DNA of 64,000 nt, from NCBI GenBank assembly GCA_009599575.1, contig VWND01000064.1, forward strand, positions 1,488,001 to 1,552,000, given 5' to 3'. The stretch is from Blumeriella jaapii. Its lineage: Eukaryota > Ascomycota > Leotiomycetes > Helotiales > Drepanopezizaceae. Position numbers and translations under genes: made by a program. Positions within the stretch are counted from its first letter, which is position 1, and every line of letters starts with the position of its first letter. Shown here piece after piece: positions 44,665 through 55,679 of this stretch. The notes under the pieces are model-generated. The model was given only the letters and a program-made list of their open reading frames with translations, had not been told where the DNA came from and did no database searches.

Positions 44665-47600
44665 ATGCCGTCCAATAGCCCACGAAACAAGGTGAACTTG
44701 TCGCTCACAAACTGGGCTATGGGTGGCTCCTTGCTCTCAATTAGCAGCTCTTCCGCGCTGGGAAGTAGGATCTTGTCGCGTCGGAAGAACAAGCATTCAT
44801 CTGATTCGGGTTTCGAAGATGATCAGAGCGTGGGTTCACTAACTTCGCTTTTCAATCCCAGACGCATGAGCTGATCTGAGGACAGGACGATGCACCTTCA
44901 GCCAAAGCACCCGCACCATCTATCTCATCCAAGAAGTCTTCCAGCTCTAAGGAACCCGCTCCCGCTCCCGCTCCCGCTCCCCCTCCCCCTCCAGCCCCCC
45001 CTCCAGCTGTTGCAGTCAAGGCTCCAGAACCTAAATCTGCCTGCGCCGGTTGCAAGGATCCCACCGGATGTACCAATAAGTGCGCTCCGGATTGCCCAGT
45101 TTGCAACAAGACATGTGTGTGGGAGAAGCACATGCATGAAAAATATGGTCACATGAAATGCGGGGACTGTGGTCGGGGAGAGGAATGGTTAATGGATGAG
45201 TTCCACAAGGGAAGAGGTGAGTATGCCTGCGAGAAGTGCACGCCAGATTGCAAGACTTGTGGGAGGGGCCCGCTTTGGTTAAGTCAGAAGTGGCAGAAGA
45301 CATTGAGGAGGAAGATAAAGATTGTCCAGGGCGACGATGGTAAGAAGAAGAAAGCCAACGACAAGGAGAAGAGCAAGGATGTGGATAAGGGGGAGAAGAA
45401 GAATGGAAAGGGAAAGGGTGATGGCGAGAAGGAAGAGAAGGCCAAGGATAAAAACGACGAGAAGAAAGAGAAGGCCAAGGATAAAGATGACGAGAAGAAG
45501 GATGCCGAGAAAGTGAAAAAAGAGGAAAAGGCAAAAGCCAAAGCTGCCGAGGAGGAAAAGGAAAAGCAGAAGCAAAAGGAGACTGCTGGGAAGATGGCCA
45601 AGGGCGAGAGCACCTCCGAGGCTAAGAAAAAGGATGAACACGCTAATGGCTGGACTACCGAGAAGGATGCCAAATTGGCAGGAATGAAGGCTGAAAATAA
45701 GACCTGGAAGGTTATCTCTATGGAAATCGGCTTGAGCAAGCACGACTGCATAGAGCGCTTCAGGGATTTGAATAAGAAGAGCACGACTGGATCCGAGAAG
45801 GGAGACAACGCTACTTCGTGGGATAAGCCAGACAACAGCGGCGATGCTACCTTCGATATCTTCGCAAGTGGAGGAAAGGATGGCTGGGGGACTACGGAGC
45901 CGATCGTGGTTGAAGACAAGTCCGGTAAAGACTCTGGTAAACAGGAGAAACAAGACAAGAGCGTGAAGGACCAGAACAAGCAGACTGGTGGAGGCAAGAA
46001 GAATAACAAAGGCAACAAACAGACCAAGAATGTCGACACTACTCCTGGAAATTGGGGAGACACCAATCAAACGTCCGGTGGTGATGCTTGGGGCAACACG
46101 GGAGGTAACAGTCAGCCAGTAGAACAGACTAACAATGGTTGGGGAGATTCGGGAAATTCTGGAGTCATCAACCAGGCAGCGGAGCAGAACAACGGTGGTT
46201 GGGGAGATTTAGGAAATTCCGGAGACTACAACCAGACGGCAGAGCAGAACAATGGCGGTTGGGGCGAGTCTGGGAAATTCGGGAGATAATAACCAGCAGA
46301 ACAATAGAGGCTGGGGCGAGTCTGGAATTTCGGGAGACAACAACCAGCAGAACAATAGAGGCTGGGGCGAGTCTGGAAACTCGGGGGACAACAACCGGCA
46401 GAACAATAGAGGCTGGGGCGAGTCTGGAAATTCGGGGGACAACAACCGGCAGAACAATAGTGGTTGGGGCGAGTCTGGAAATTCGGGGGACAACAACCGA
46501 CAGAACAATAGTGGTTGGGGCGAGTCTGGAAAATCAGGAGACAACAACCAATGGACGGGTCAAAACGACAATAACTGGGGAGCACCTGTCGAGACCTCGA
46601 ACGCAAAATCTGTCAACGATGTCGGGAACAACTCGTGGGTTGGAGGAGGTGGAAATGGTGCCAATGGTGGTCATGGAGAAGTCGCAAGCAACTCTTGGGA
46701 TGGCGGTGGAAACTGGAGCAAGAAGAAAATCCCACCTCCACCAGGAGGCTACTTCATGGACTCGAAACGCACTGGAAAGTCTCCCAAAACTGGAAACGCA
46801 GTTCCTCGGGGTGATTGGGGCGCTGTTAACGACTCTTGGGCTGACGTTAATCCTTCCACCCTCGACAATCCCAGTGGAGGTGCTCAGGGCACCAACTCGG
46901 GCTGGAATGCAGGAGCAGGAGGAGGAGGACAAGGAGGAGGAGGACAAGGAGGAGGAGGACAAGGAGGAGGAGGACAAGGAGGAGGAGGACAAGGAGGAGG
47001 AGGACAAGGAGGAGGAGGACAAGGAGGAGGAGGACAAGGAGGAGGAGGAAGTGCTTGGGTCAGTACATTTGACGAAAAGGCTGGCAATGCAGCCAATAAC
47101 GATAATAGGGATTCGGGTTGGGGAGCAGCTGGGCCAGGCGACAACGGATGGACCACAATAATCGATAACAATGGTCGAGCCCAAGCACCAAATCACTCTT
47201 GGAATAACAATGAGCAATCTGGAAGATCCTGGAACCAAGCTGGCAGTCCACACCAAGGTTTTAGAGATGGAGGAGTCAACTCTTGGAACCAAGCCCACGA
47301 TGCACAGAACGAAGCAAATTCTGGAGACGCTTGGAACCAGAACCAGCCAAATACAAGTCATGGAAACTGCGGACCAGCCAATTCTTGGGCCCATGGTAAC
47401 TCGCCAGCACGCAGTCAGACCAACACCATGCACAATTGCAACAACATCAACACAGGTGGTTTCAACGTCACGGGGAATCAGTCCAGTCACCATTCAAATC
47501 AGTCCGGTCCCAACAGCAATGGCAACAATAACGAGGGAGGGGAACATCATTCTCATGGCAGACTTCAGCCTGCCGGTGCTTGGACGCCCAACGATTGCAC

Positions 47601-47736
47601 TATGCTGGAGTACTTGGAGAAGAGGCGCGTCGAGGAAAAGTGGGCACAACTGCAAGCTGATTTCCACACATGGACTGGTCGCTTCATCCCAGCTGAGTTG
47701 ATCGAGCGCAAGTTTCGAACGGACGGTGCGGCCTAG
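44665..47736 (+). CDS. Cys-rich, Lys-rich, SANT/Myb-like and Gly/Trp/Asn-repeat protein, one apparent frameshift
   Basis: Two exons: 44665-44829 and 44886-47736. The splice (GTGGGT...GGACAG) joins FEDDQS to DDAPSAKAP in phase. An extra G at 46272-46274 shifts the frame and gives a stop at 46287-46289. Without it the protein would be about 1,004 residues. Order: Ser-rich start; PAPAPAP; a Cys cluster at about 105-170 (CAGC, CTNKC, DCPVC, CGDCGRG, CEKCTPDCKTC), likely zinc-binding; a long Lys/Glu charged stretch; a SANT/Myb-like domain near 309-355 (GWTTEKDAKLAGMKAENKTWKVISMEIG); Gly/Trp/Asn repeats (51-bp units, GWGESGNSGDNNRQNN); eight GGGGQ units; and a second SANT-like end (WTPNDCTMLEYLEKRRVEEKW). 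A nuclear or RNA/DNA-binding role is an inference. No named family is recognised. Confidence 0.8.
46252..46550 (+). repeat. 51-bp coding tandem repeats (GWGESGNSGDNN units)
   Basis: Five to six copies of a 17-codon unit (Gly-Trp-Gly-Glu-Ser-Gly start). They are preceded at about 46130-46250 by related but longer, more diverged 20-codon units. Downstream copies have TCTGGAAA where the first has TCTGGGAAA. Confidence 0.9.
46915..47049 (+). repeat. 15-bp coding tandem repeats (GGGGQ)
   Basis: Eight nearly perfect GGA-GGA-GGA-CAA-containing units encoding GGGGQ. The reverse frame reads CPPPP repeats, which is a shadow. Confidence 0.92.
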
Positions 47737-49330
47737 TCTATATGGAAATCGGGATGAGGATTCTCTCTGTTTTCCTTGCTGGATGGTTTTCTCCAATGTG
47801 GAACTAGGCTTGCACTTGAAACTTTCACTTAGCTGGCACTTTTGACCAACGCCACGTTTCTTTCCTACTTGGACTTCGATCTCTAGCAAAGTTCCTTGTA
47901 TGGCCTGTTATTTCTCGTTGATACCTGGGGCCTTTGACGCTTCTTCTATCACACTTTCGTCGCTCGATAACATCAGCCAGTAATGATCAAGTATGTAATC
48001 TAAATTATGATTGTCACTAGGAAATGGAAACAAGAGTCACAGAAACGCTCATCGTTAGGCAAGGTGCAGTGATACCGTTGCAATACGTGGTCCTATTTGT
48101 GATATTGCTATCTAGGTTGGTGGTCCGGACGTGCGATGAGACATTAGCTATTAAACCTAAAGGTAAAACTTCTGTACTGTGTAGTCATCTTTTGCGGCAG
48201 TGTAAAAAGGAAGTTATTGTCTTTGCTTTAAACTTTGGTAACTCAGAATCGGTCCACTGGAAAACGAGCAGCTCGCCTATCGTATCTGTGGCAATTGCTG
48301 TGGCCTCTATCTATTCGACCATCGCTCACCTACGATATGACTGGATCTCTTAGAGCCTTGATCTTCCGCCTGCAAAGGAGCCAACACAAATCACAGGATT
48401 TAACTTTGCCAACTCACCGACCTCTTTAGAGCCGGCCCTTATGTATGTAGGTTGCCTTAGATCCCGCTAGCTTCCATACAACGGGTGCGTACCTTAAGAT
48501 TCCTTTTTTATCAACAAACAACGCGGCATCTAGATACCGATGATACACAGCTGGCACCCGAATCCCACGCTCCCGGGCAGCACTTTTGGCTGTACAGAAA
48601 GAACATTCTGGAAATCGATCTCGTGATTTTAATATGTGCTACAAGTATTTCGCTGCAAATTCTACCAAAAAGGCCAAGTGACGGAGTACCCAGAAGACCT
48701 GGTTCTTTTGTGCTGGGCTACGTTGGGTAGGATCAAGCTACTGATCTAGGCAAGACAAACGGCTTTCTTCCAGTCACATCTGGATAGCTTCGATTCTGAG
48801 ATGGCTTTTTGTTTGTATCCGAGATCACACCGAGCTCTTCGGAATTTCAAGTACATCCGTCCGGCATGCTGCCGTGCTCTCCAAGTTTGCCCAATTATAC
48901 TCAACGCATTCTTGTTTTTGTTCTATACAGCCCTACGCCATCTAGAAAGATCCGCTCGTCAGAGTATGCCTTTGGCCGACTTCAGATACCCGGCACAGTC
49001 AGTGATTGCTTGACTAATTCTACTCTAAGTAGACTTACGCTCTCGTGAACTTTCAGCGGCACGAGGATAACACCTATTACTGATCCGTTTGTTACACGCA
49101 AGCCTCGTCTTGGCTCAACATCCTCTAGGCAAACATGTCGTACGGATTGAGGACGATGATCGCTGGGCTCAGATTGACCCAAAGATCGAGGCTGGCCTAT
49201 CACAAATTGATAGCCACATTTGAAACAAGGCCATCGAGGATGGGATGGCTCTGTACATCCGAGCCACGCCGGGTAGCCATCCAGATGACGAGGGAGGATG
49301 ATTGTCAAAGGCAAAGCCAACTTGAGGATC
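47737..49330. other. intergenic, no gene seen
   Basis: AT-richer spacer without microsatellites. Frames such as 48024-48353 have mixed hydrophobic composition but no domain or splice support. Confidence 0.55.
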
Positions 49331-49339
49331 TATAAAAAG
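49331..49339 (+). promoter_or_regulatory. TATA box (TATAAAAAG) of the small Cys/His gene
   Basis: A consensus TATA element 256 bp upstream of the ATG at 49587. It is followed by a CAAC/CT-rich, ATG-poor leader (CAACTCCCAAACAACACAAC) typical of highly expressed fungal 5' UTRs. Confidence 0.6.
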
Positions 49340-49586
49340 GCCAGTGGTCAGGCTCAAAGAACATAGTCACATCTCAACTCCCAAACAACACAACACTTTC
49401 ATCCGAAATTTGTCCCGATCATCAGCACTGTTACACTTCAGTCAAACCACGAAGTATCGATAGGCAACTTGAACATCTTCCAGTCATCCACCATCACGCC
49501 TTCCCTGTCTCAAAGACACACATCAGCCGGTCAACAAGCCATCCAGGCAGTCACTTTGCGACCAACCATCGTCATACCACCACATC

Positions 49587-49844
49587 ATGTGTTACTGGTA
49601 CTCTCATGTATATGCCTGCAAGCACGTTACCTACGCTCTGGGCAAATACTGTTCGCAGGCCAGTCTCGTCCAGACACCCTGCAATAAGAAGAACATCTGG
49701 CAAACGATCCGTATGGGAGAGGACTGCGAAGACTGCGCAATGCCCGAGGGCCGGGGCAACAGTGTCGTGGATACCACTGGCGCAGGGGAAGCAGCTGTGC
49801 AACACAAAGTGGGTGTCAAGACCAAGAAAAAGAGCAGGAGATGA
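49587..49844 (+). CDS. small Cys/His-rich protein, uncharacterised
   Basis: An 85-residue intronless frame with a clean ATG, beginning MCYWYSHVYACKHVTYALGKYC, then QTPCNKKNIWQTIRM, CEDCAMPEG, and a basic end KTKKKSRR. The HVYACKH and C-x2-C arrangement suggests a small zinc-binding fold. Many fungi encode short proteins starting MC-x-(Y/H)-x3-(H)VYACGH-like; their function is unknown to me. There is no signal peptide, so a secreted effector is unlikely. The TATA box and leader-like sequence upstream support real expression. The basic tail could aid nuclear entry, which is speculation. Confidence 0.6.
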   Translation: MCYWYSHVYACKHVTYALGKYCSQASLVQTPCNKKNIWQTIRMGEDCEDCAMPEGRGNSVVDTTGAGEAAVQHKVGVKTKKKSRR

Positions 49845-50977
49845 TCGAAGCGGCGTTGTTGAGCAGTGCAGAAAATCGTTGGGACGATGTTATCAGGGAG
49901 TGAGGCGTAAATTCCGGGTTTGATGTTTTATGAGGCCTGGAACTTCAATGTTCAGATGACTTCAACGATTCCAGGAAACTTTTTCTGGGTGAGCTTCAAA
50001 GAGCGCTCTTTGGTATTTGACGGTCTTGGGGCATATTCGTTGGGCACAGATGACAAGGAGGAGAACAGAATCTGTGACTAGTTTACCATAGCTGTAAACC
50101 GAATCAAATACATACCTAAACAATAAGGCTCACAGATGCCTCTTTTGAAGAGCTTAGATTTGAACTGAATTGAGTAGTCGGGTCACATGATCGGCTATTT
50201 TTCCAATCATCGCTTAGATCATCCATCTGCAATAGGTAATTTTTTCTTTTGATCACCGACGTCACCATTTTGTTTCTATACACTGCTTCGACTCTTTAAC
50301 CTCTTTCCCGCCGGCGTCTTGAATTTCGCTGAAGTGTTCCAGAAGATAAGGGAATGTGTTCAGACCGTGCTTTAGTATGGTCGTGTAAGCCTCTCAGGCA
50401 CTGCACGGCCAGATCCTACCAGGCTTTCAACACAATGATCCTTGTGAATATGATAATGGGATTCCAACACGGACCGATCACATTTTGGACAGACCAAAGT
50501 TGTGTTTTGCACGAGCTCTTTCCCTGGTTGTCAAAAAATTTCTCATTTCTTTTCTCAGTTGCTTTGCATCGTCAACTTGAGTCTTTTACAATAAAAATTT
50601 CGACTACTAGTCCATGTAGCTGGAAGGTGTTAGTCTATTTGTTCTTGTTGAACCTCTTTTTTACTTGTGATTCTTCGCTTCCATTTTTTCACGGGGTAAA
50701 TCTGGACGTTGACTTGCCAGTCAGGATGGGTGCATGCTAAGAAAGGATAATGACTTGGGATTCAAGAGAGAGATCCGTCATCAACGCTTCTACTGGCTAG
50801 TCACTGCTAGTATTCAGATCCGTCTCAACATTCGAACGGCGAGTCTATGTGGGTCTTGGTTCGTAGGTCTTAGGTCGTGGGCCCACGCAAAAACAGCTTC
50901 ATCCGTACGCAACTCCTCCTGAAGCAGCACCAACACATTCTCAACCACAGCCAAACCCGTGTTACCCAGGATCAAAG
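49845..50977. other. intergenic, AT-rich, no gene seen
   Basis: Contains T-rich stretches (50220-50290, 50500-50690). The 128-codon frame at 50354-50740 is Phe/Leu-rich by composition and is not supported. Confidence 0.55.
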
Positions 50978-52599
50978 ATGTCTGAAAGCGCGGAAAATGC
51001 AAGATTATTCCTGGTGACGCTTACCGAGGATGCTTCGCTTGCAGTTACGCATCCTACCTTGGTCAAGTTCGCCACCACTCTCTCCCTAGTAATCCAGCTC
51101 TGGCAGAAACAAGCTGGCCTCAAGGACCCTATCAACCATGCGATTACGTTTGGTACGTTTTCCGGCGCTCGTGTAACCGCAACCTTGCTTCAAGTCATGG
51201 CTCTTTTCCCGGAGAACTATCAAGAACACATCTTGGTTGAGCATGACTACCGCTTCCCCGTGCCAGGCAATTACGAAGATGCCAGTTGGCTGAGCGAGGA
51301 AATCATGAGTACGTCAGATCCTATCTACATGACAGTGTGATCCAGGAAACAAAGCAGGCGATACGTGGTTTCCTGCTAGTGATGAGCATGCTCTCGACTC
51401 GAGCCCTTACCCAAGTGCTTCGAAAGCCTTCTGGACTGACATTATAGCAGATGTCATCGTGCTGCTCTCGAACACGCATCCATCTGCCGATATGCATTTC
51501 GGCCATAGGTCAGTCATTCCTGCCCGTGATTTCGGGACCACCGAATGGGCCTTCCTGAAACCTCCAACTCAAGGCTCGTGCTAATGCGACCATCTATATA
51601 GCTTGGCGATAATGTCTCGCGATACCATGGACCAGCTTGCGAGTGCCGAACACAATTGCAACTCTTGGCTCGAGTACCTTGTCAAGACGATGGAGTCCGG
51701 TGCCTCCGCTTTATCATGGAATCCAGATGGCTTCTATACCATTCCTGCTACCACGAAGAACCTGTGTTTCTTTTGGAACCACGGGGAGACTCACGTACGT
51801 GGCTACATGTTCCAACAACTCTGCTACAGAAGCTTCAAACCGATCCCACACTCGTTGCGTGATACCAGCTGACATGTTGAGTATTTAGTGGACCGTTATC
51901 CACACCAACATGATCGATTCCGAAGACTGTTGGGCACATACGATCTACAATTCCATGAGCTCGGGCTCAAAAGGGCCATCGTGGAAGTCCGCGAAGACAC
52001 TCATTCCGTTCCTCGAGAAGCTGATGTACAAAGCATCGCCTGGAATTTCCATCCCACTCAAACCGTCTAAATTCCAAGTCGCCGACCACACACCTCAACA
52101 AAACAACAGCAATGACTGCGGAGTCTTTGCCATTTACAACTGTGTTACCACCCTGAACGGAGGGGTCGTAGATACTAAGATGTCTGCGAGGCAACTTCGA
52201 TTAGAGTATCTCTCATTGATCCTTAATCATCTCCTCTCTCTGCAATCCCCCCCATCGCCGATGTTTCCATCATCTTCCACCATGGCGCATCTTCCGCAGG
52301 CGACGTTGGCTACACCCGAGAGTACTACGGAGCCAGGAGGAGAGACGGGAGCCAGAGCAGGAGTCAATGGGGCCACGGAGTTAGAGGATTCCTCCTCGGA
52401 GAAGACGGACCATGGTTCGAACGTCAGCGTCGAGAGGAGCGATGAAGCTCCGCACATTGCAGGAGATACAGACGGAGAGAATGGAGGAGACGTCGAAGAA
52501 AAGGTTGGCATCGAGGCATTAAGACGTAAAGGAGGTTATACGTTCATGGATCTTAAGGCCTTCATGGCAGAAACGAGAAAGAGGAAACGTCGAATCTAA
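50978..52599 (+). CDS. Ulp1-like cysteine protease (family C48)
   Basis: A SUMO- or ubiquitin-like-protein protease candidate, 461 residues in four exons. Introns are at 51309-51357 (or the alternative acceptor 51345), 51509-51601 and 51795-51888. Substrate-side motif ASWLSEEIM corresponds to WLNDEVI of Ulp1. Splicing of exons 3 and 4 creates THWTVIHTN, with the catalytic His at 225. TPQQNNSNDCGVF carries the oxyanion Gln296 and nucleophile Cys302. The usual Asp site reads TIYNSMSS, giving Asn246. After residue about 345 the tail is Ser/Thr/Glu-rich, then a conserved-looking end GYTFMDLKAFMAETRKRKRRI with a basic cluster that may direct it to the nucleus. The domain call is strong; the substrate and activity are uncertain because of the Asn. 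Confidence 0.85.
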
Positions 52600-53641
52600 G
52601 AGCAAACACTCAAGATAGCTTGGAAGCCCGGGTGTTGATGGAGCACGAGGCTCGTGCCGTCACCGAGATGCCGGCAACCATCGATTCCAAATTCTGTATG
52701 TGTCAATATAGAGACTCGATGCTGGGGTCAGCAGTAGGGCACGAATCGAGCACTTCTTCAACATGGTTCTGAGAGACCGTCGTACCAATTCCCACGTCGA
52801 ATAACCTGGCTGCTAACCTTCTTTTTGGTACTCGTTAGTATTAGAGAGGTAGTGATGACATTGGTTGCACAAGCCAGCTTCATTCTTCCCGTCACAGCTT
52901 TTTCCTCCACTACGTCGCAGAAACCTTTGCATGCAGTACGTCAATCCAGATGACCTGTTGAATTCACGATAATCCTAATCCTACCTACCGCATCGAGCCC
53001 GCCATTACCAACCTTTTCTATAGATGATCACGTTACCACCCTCGACCCCCCATTCCTCTATTGACCGGCGGCATCGCCTCGCCTTGCGCTAATCAAGCGA
53101 TCTGACATGGCAACACGAAGACGCCGTAACGTAACGTTCCTCAAAATCCGCACTGCCACGCATTGGATGTGTTCTGTGTAGGGAAGTCAACCGAGACTTA
53201 AGTACATACAGCTGACACAAGCTGTGCCGTAGGGAGGCGGCCAACCCAGTAGGAGGATTGGTCGGTGAGCAGTCTCCTGTCACGGCGTCTCGCCATTGTC
53301 ATTTTCCTGCCACAAGTAAAAAAATGGCAGGCAGAGACGTGATATGATAGCTTGTTTCTTTTCTTTTCTCAACTGATTTGTCTCGCTGCGTCTTTTGGGT
53401 CAGCATTCAATAAAAGGCGAATCTCTATTCAAGTCTTTTTGTTCATACTGCGGACTCGTTGCCACATTTTTTCTACACAAAACGGTGGGGAAGTCATTCA
53501 TCGTTCAAGCTTGGTGATACCAGGTACTCAGAATTGCAGAAGCTGCGGTGAGTTCTGTGGCGTCCTGGCTTCGGTCTTTGCTATCAACCCGCAGAGCCAT
53601 CGCCGTCGAGAATTCTGTGTTTGTTGCCCTGCCAGAAGGTT
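52600..53641. other. intergenic, no gene seen
   Basis: About 1 kb upstream of the sugar carrier. No microsatellites. CAATAAAAG at 53408-53416 could act as its TATA-like element, which is a weak inference. Confidence 0.5.
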
Positions 53642-55679
53642 ATGAAAAGACTGGCTTCTCCCAAAATGGAGAAGCATGTGGTTCTCGGCAACATGGAGCA
53701 ATGCGCAGCGTATGCTTGCAGTTCAAATTGCAGCTCAGATGCTAGGCAAAGTCGAAGATCGCATGATCAGGGCCTGCGCGAGGCAGAGGTTGAACGACAG
53801 ACTCCTTCGTACTTGATATGCCTCACTGTGAGCATCGGAGGGTGAGGTTCCTCACACCATGAGGATACCAAGAAGGCAACTAACATTACGCTCAGACTAC
53901 AGATCATATGGACGACCATCATGTCCCAAGGCTCGGTAAGCTCGGCCTACACAAGTAACTACCTATCATCCTCGCGCTGACGACTGTCGATTGTAGCCAT
54001 ACCTTGCATCTCTAGGACTCCCTTCTCCGATCATCAGCCTCGTATGGCTTGCCGGTCCGCTCTCAGGCGCTTTCGTGCAGCCATATATCGGCATGCTTAG
54101 CGATTCTTGCGAGCACGCATGGGGCCGCCGGAGACCCTTCATAGCGTCTGGCACAGTACTTACGATCATATGTACATTGGCACTGCCTTGGACAGGAGAC
54201 TGCGTGGCCTTCTTCTTCTGGTTGTTCTGCGACAACGACCAAGAGCGGCGATGCGCGGAAACGATAGTCACCCAAGTCCTGGCCACGATGTGGATCTGGG
54301 CTTTGAATATTTGCATCCAACCCGTTCAGTCTGGCATCCGAGCTCTCATCATCGACTCGGTCCCTATCTCGCAACAATTCCAAGCCAGCGCTTACGCTAG
54401 CTGTGTTATTGGAGTTGGGAGTATTCTTGGCTACTCGACTGCCTTCATCGACTTGCCACTCTTGTTGCCTTGGCTAGGGGACACCCAGATGAAAGGGATA
54501 TGTGCAATTGCTGCATTTGCGCTAGGTTCCACCGTCGCAATCAGTTGCTGGACGATAAAAGAAAGAAAGTTCGATGCTGCTCCGTACCAGAAGCATAAGA
54601 CTAGTCTTCCTGGCCGTCTGAGGGAATTGATCACTAGTTTCAGGATGGTGCCGAGGAAGGTATTGGAGGTCTTCGCTGTTCAGTTCTTTGCTTGGCTGTC
54701 GTGGTTCCCTTTCTTGTTCTATATCACGACGTATATCGGAGACAAATGTGAGTGCGGTACACATTCGAGACTCCTGTGGCTGCTCCTGATATTTCCAGAT
54801 GGTATGAAATTCAAGGTCGAAGCTCCCTCGACTGCGCTTCCAGCCCAATTCTCGGCTTCAATCTCCCGTAAATCAATTCGGCACGGTACTCTCGCCATGG
54901 TATTCTTCGCCACGATAGCCCTCCTCACAAACCTTACACTGCCACATTTCATTTCGCCTGATCGCTCCAACTCGTCTCCCTCGATGCCTCGACCTCGGAG
55001 TCAAGACATTGACTATTTGCTGCTCGAAGAAGAGCAAGAAACAAGTCCCACTTATGGCGAGAGCTTCGCGCCTCTTGCTCACACGTCAAAATCCAGGGTT
55101 CTCTTCCGCATCCAAAGGCTTTATAGACGCTTCAAGGCATCCTGTCTTACGCTTCCCAGACTCTGGGCAGCGTCTCACGTATTCAGGCTTGTCGTCCTTT
55201 GGTCAACAGCATTCACAGACAGCGATCTCGTGTCCACGTTATTAGTGGGCTTACTGGGATTCTCTTGGGCCATGACACAGTGGGTGCCCTTCGCAATCAT
55301 CAGCGCGGAAATCGCCAAGAGCCAAGCGCATGTATCAACAGCGTCGGTACAGCTGACATCCGGGACTTCTTCTTCAGCGGGGTATCAACCTGTTGCTGTA
55401 GAGGAGGATGAGGCGAACGATATAGATGGCATGCTTAGCGAAGCAGAAAAGGTAGAATCCGAGGAGCGGGGGCAGAAAACGGTTCTGCAAGCTGCGACGG
55501 TCATGGGCTTGCAGAACATGGCTATCGCTACCCCACAGATGGCCGCGGCTGTGCTGTGTAGTTTATTGTATTGGGTACTTGGAGGATTTGGAGTTGTCGG
55601 TGGCGAGGCGGCTGGATGGGTCATAAGGATCTTACAGCTGTCTAGTCTGGCTGCAGCTTGGCTAGCAAGTCAGATATAA
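53642..55679 (+). CDS. sucrose/maltose-type sugar:H+ carrier (GPH/SUT family)
   Basis: A plasma-membrane alpha-glucoside/sucrose symporter candidate related to S. pombe Sut1 and plant SUTs. It is 623 residues in four exons: 53642-53841, 53896-53935, 53997-54747 and 54799-55679. The short exons restore TVSIGGLQIIWTTIMSQGSPYLASLGL, the first membrane helix. The signature follows: VWLAGPLSGAFVQPYIGMLSD and GRRRPFIASG, the SUT RRRPF motif. Further on are NICIQPVQSGIRALIIDSVP, VLEVFAVQFFAWLSWFPFLFY and MTQWVPFAIISAEIA. A long loop rich in Ser/Glu (SNSSPSMPRPRSQDIDYLLLEEE) splits the halves. The intron 54748-54798 is exactly 51 nt with no stop, so reading through gives an in-frame 17-residue insertion. 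The start Met is one of several possible. Confidence 0.85.

Noticed and set aside
45279..46070. 260-codon hydrophobic frames antisense to the Cys/SANT gene
   Set aside because: The reverse of Lys/Glu-rich AAG/GAG codons always reads as Leu/Phe/Ser. This is a composition shadow.
46252..47049. CRISPR-like regular repeats
   Set aside because: The 51-bp and 15-bp units are directly adjacent, coding and have no unique spacers. The organism is a eukaryote.
46139..47161. 340-codon frame alongside the Gly/Trp/Asn repeats
   Set aside because: It is the alternate frame of the repeats (ETTTSRTIEAGASL, EEEDKEEED). The frame with SANT-like flanks and a sensible C-terminus was preferred.
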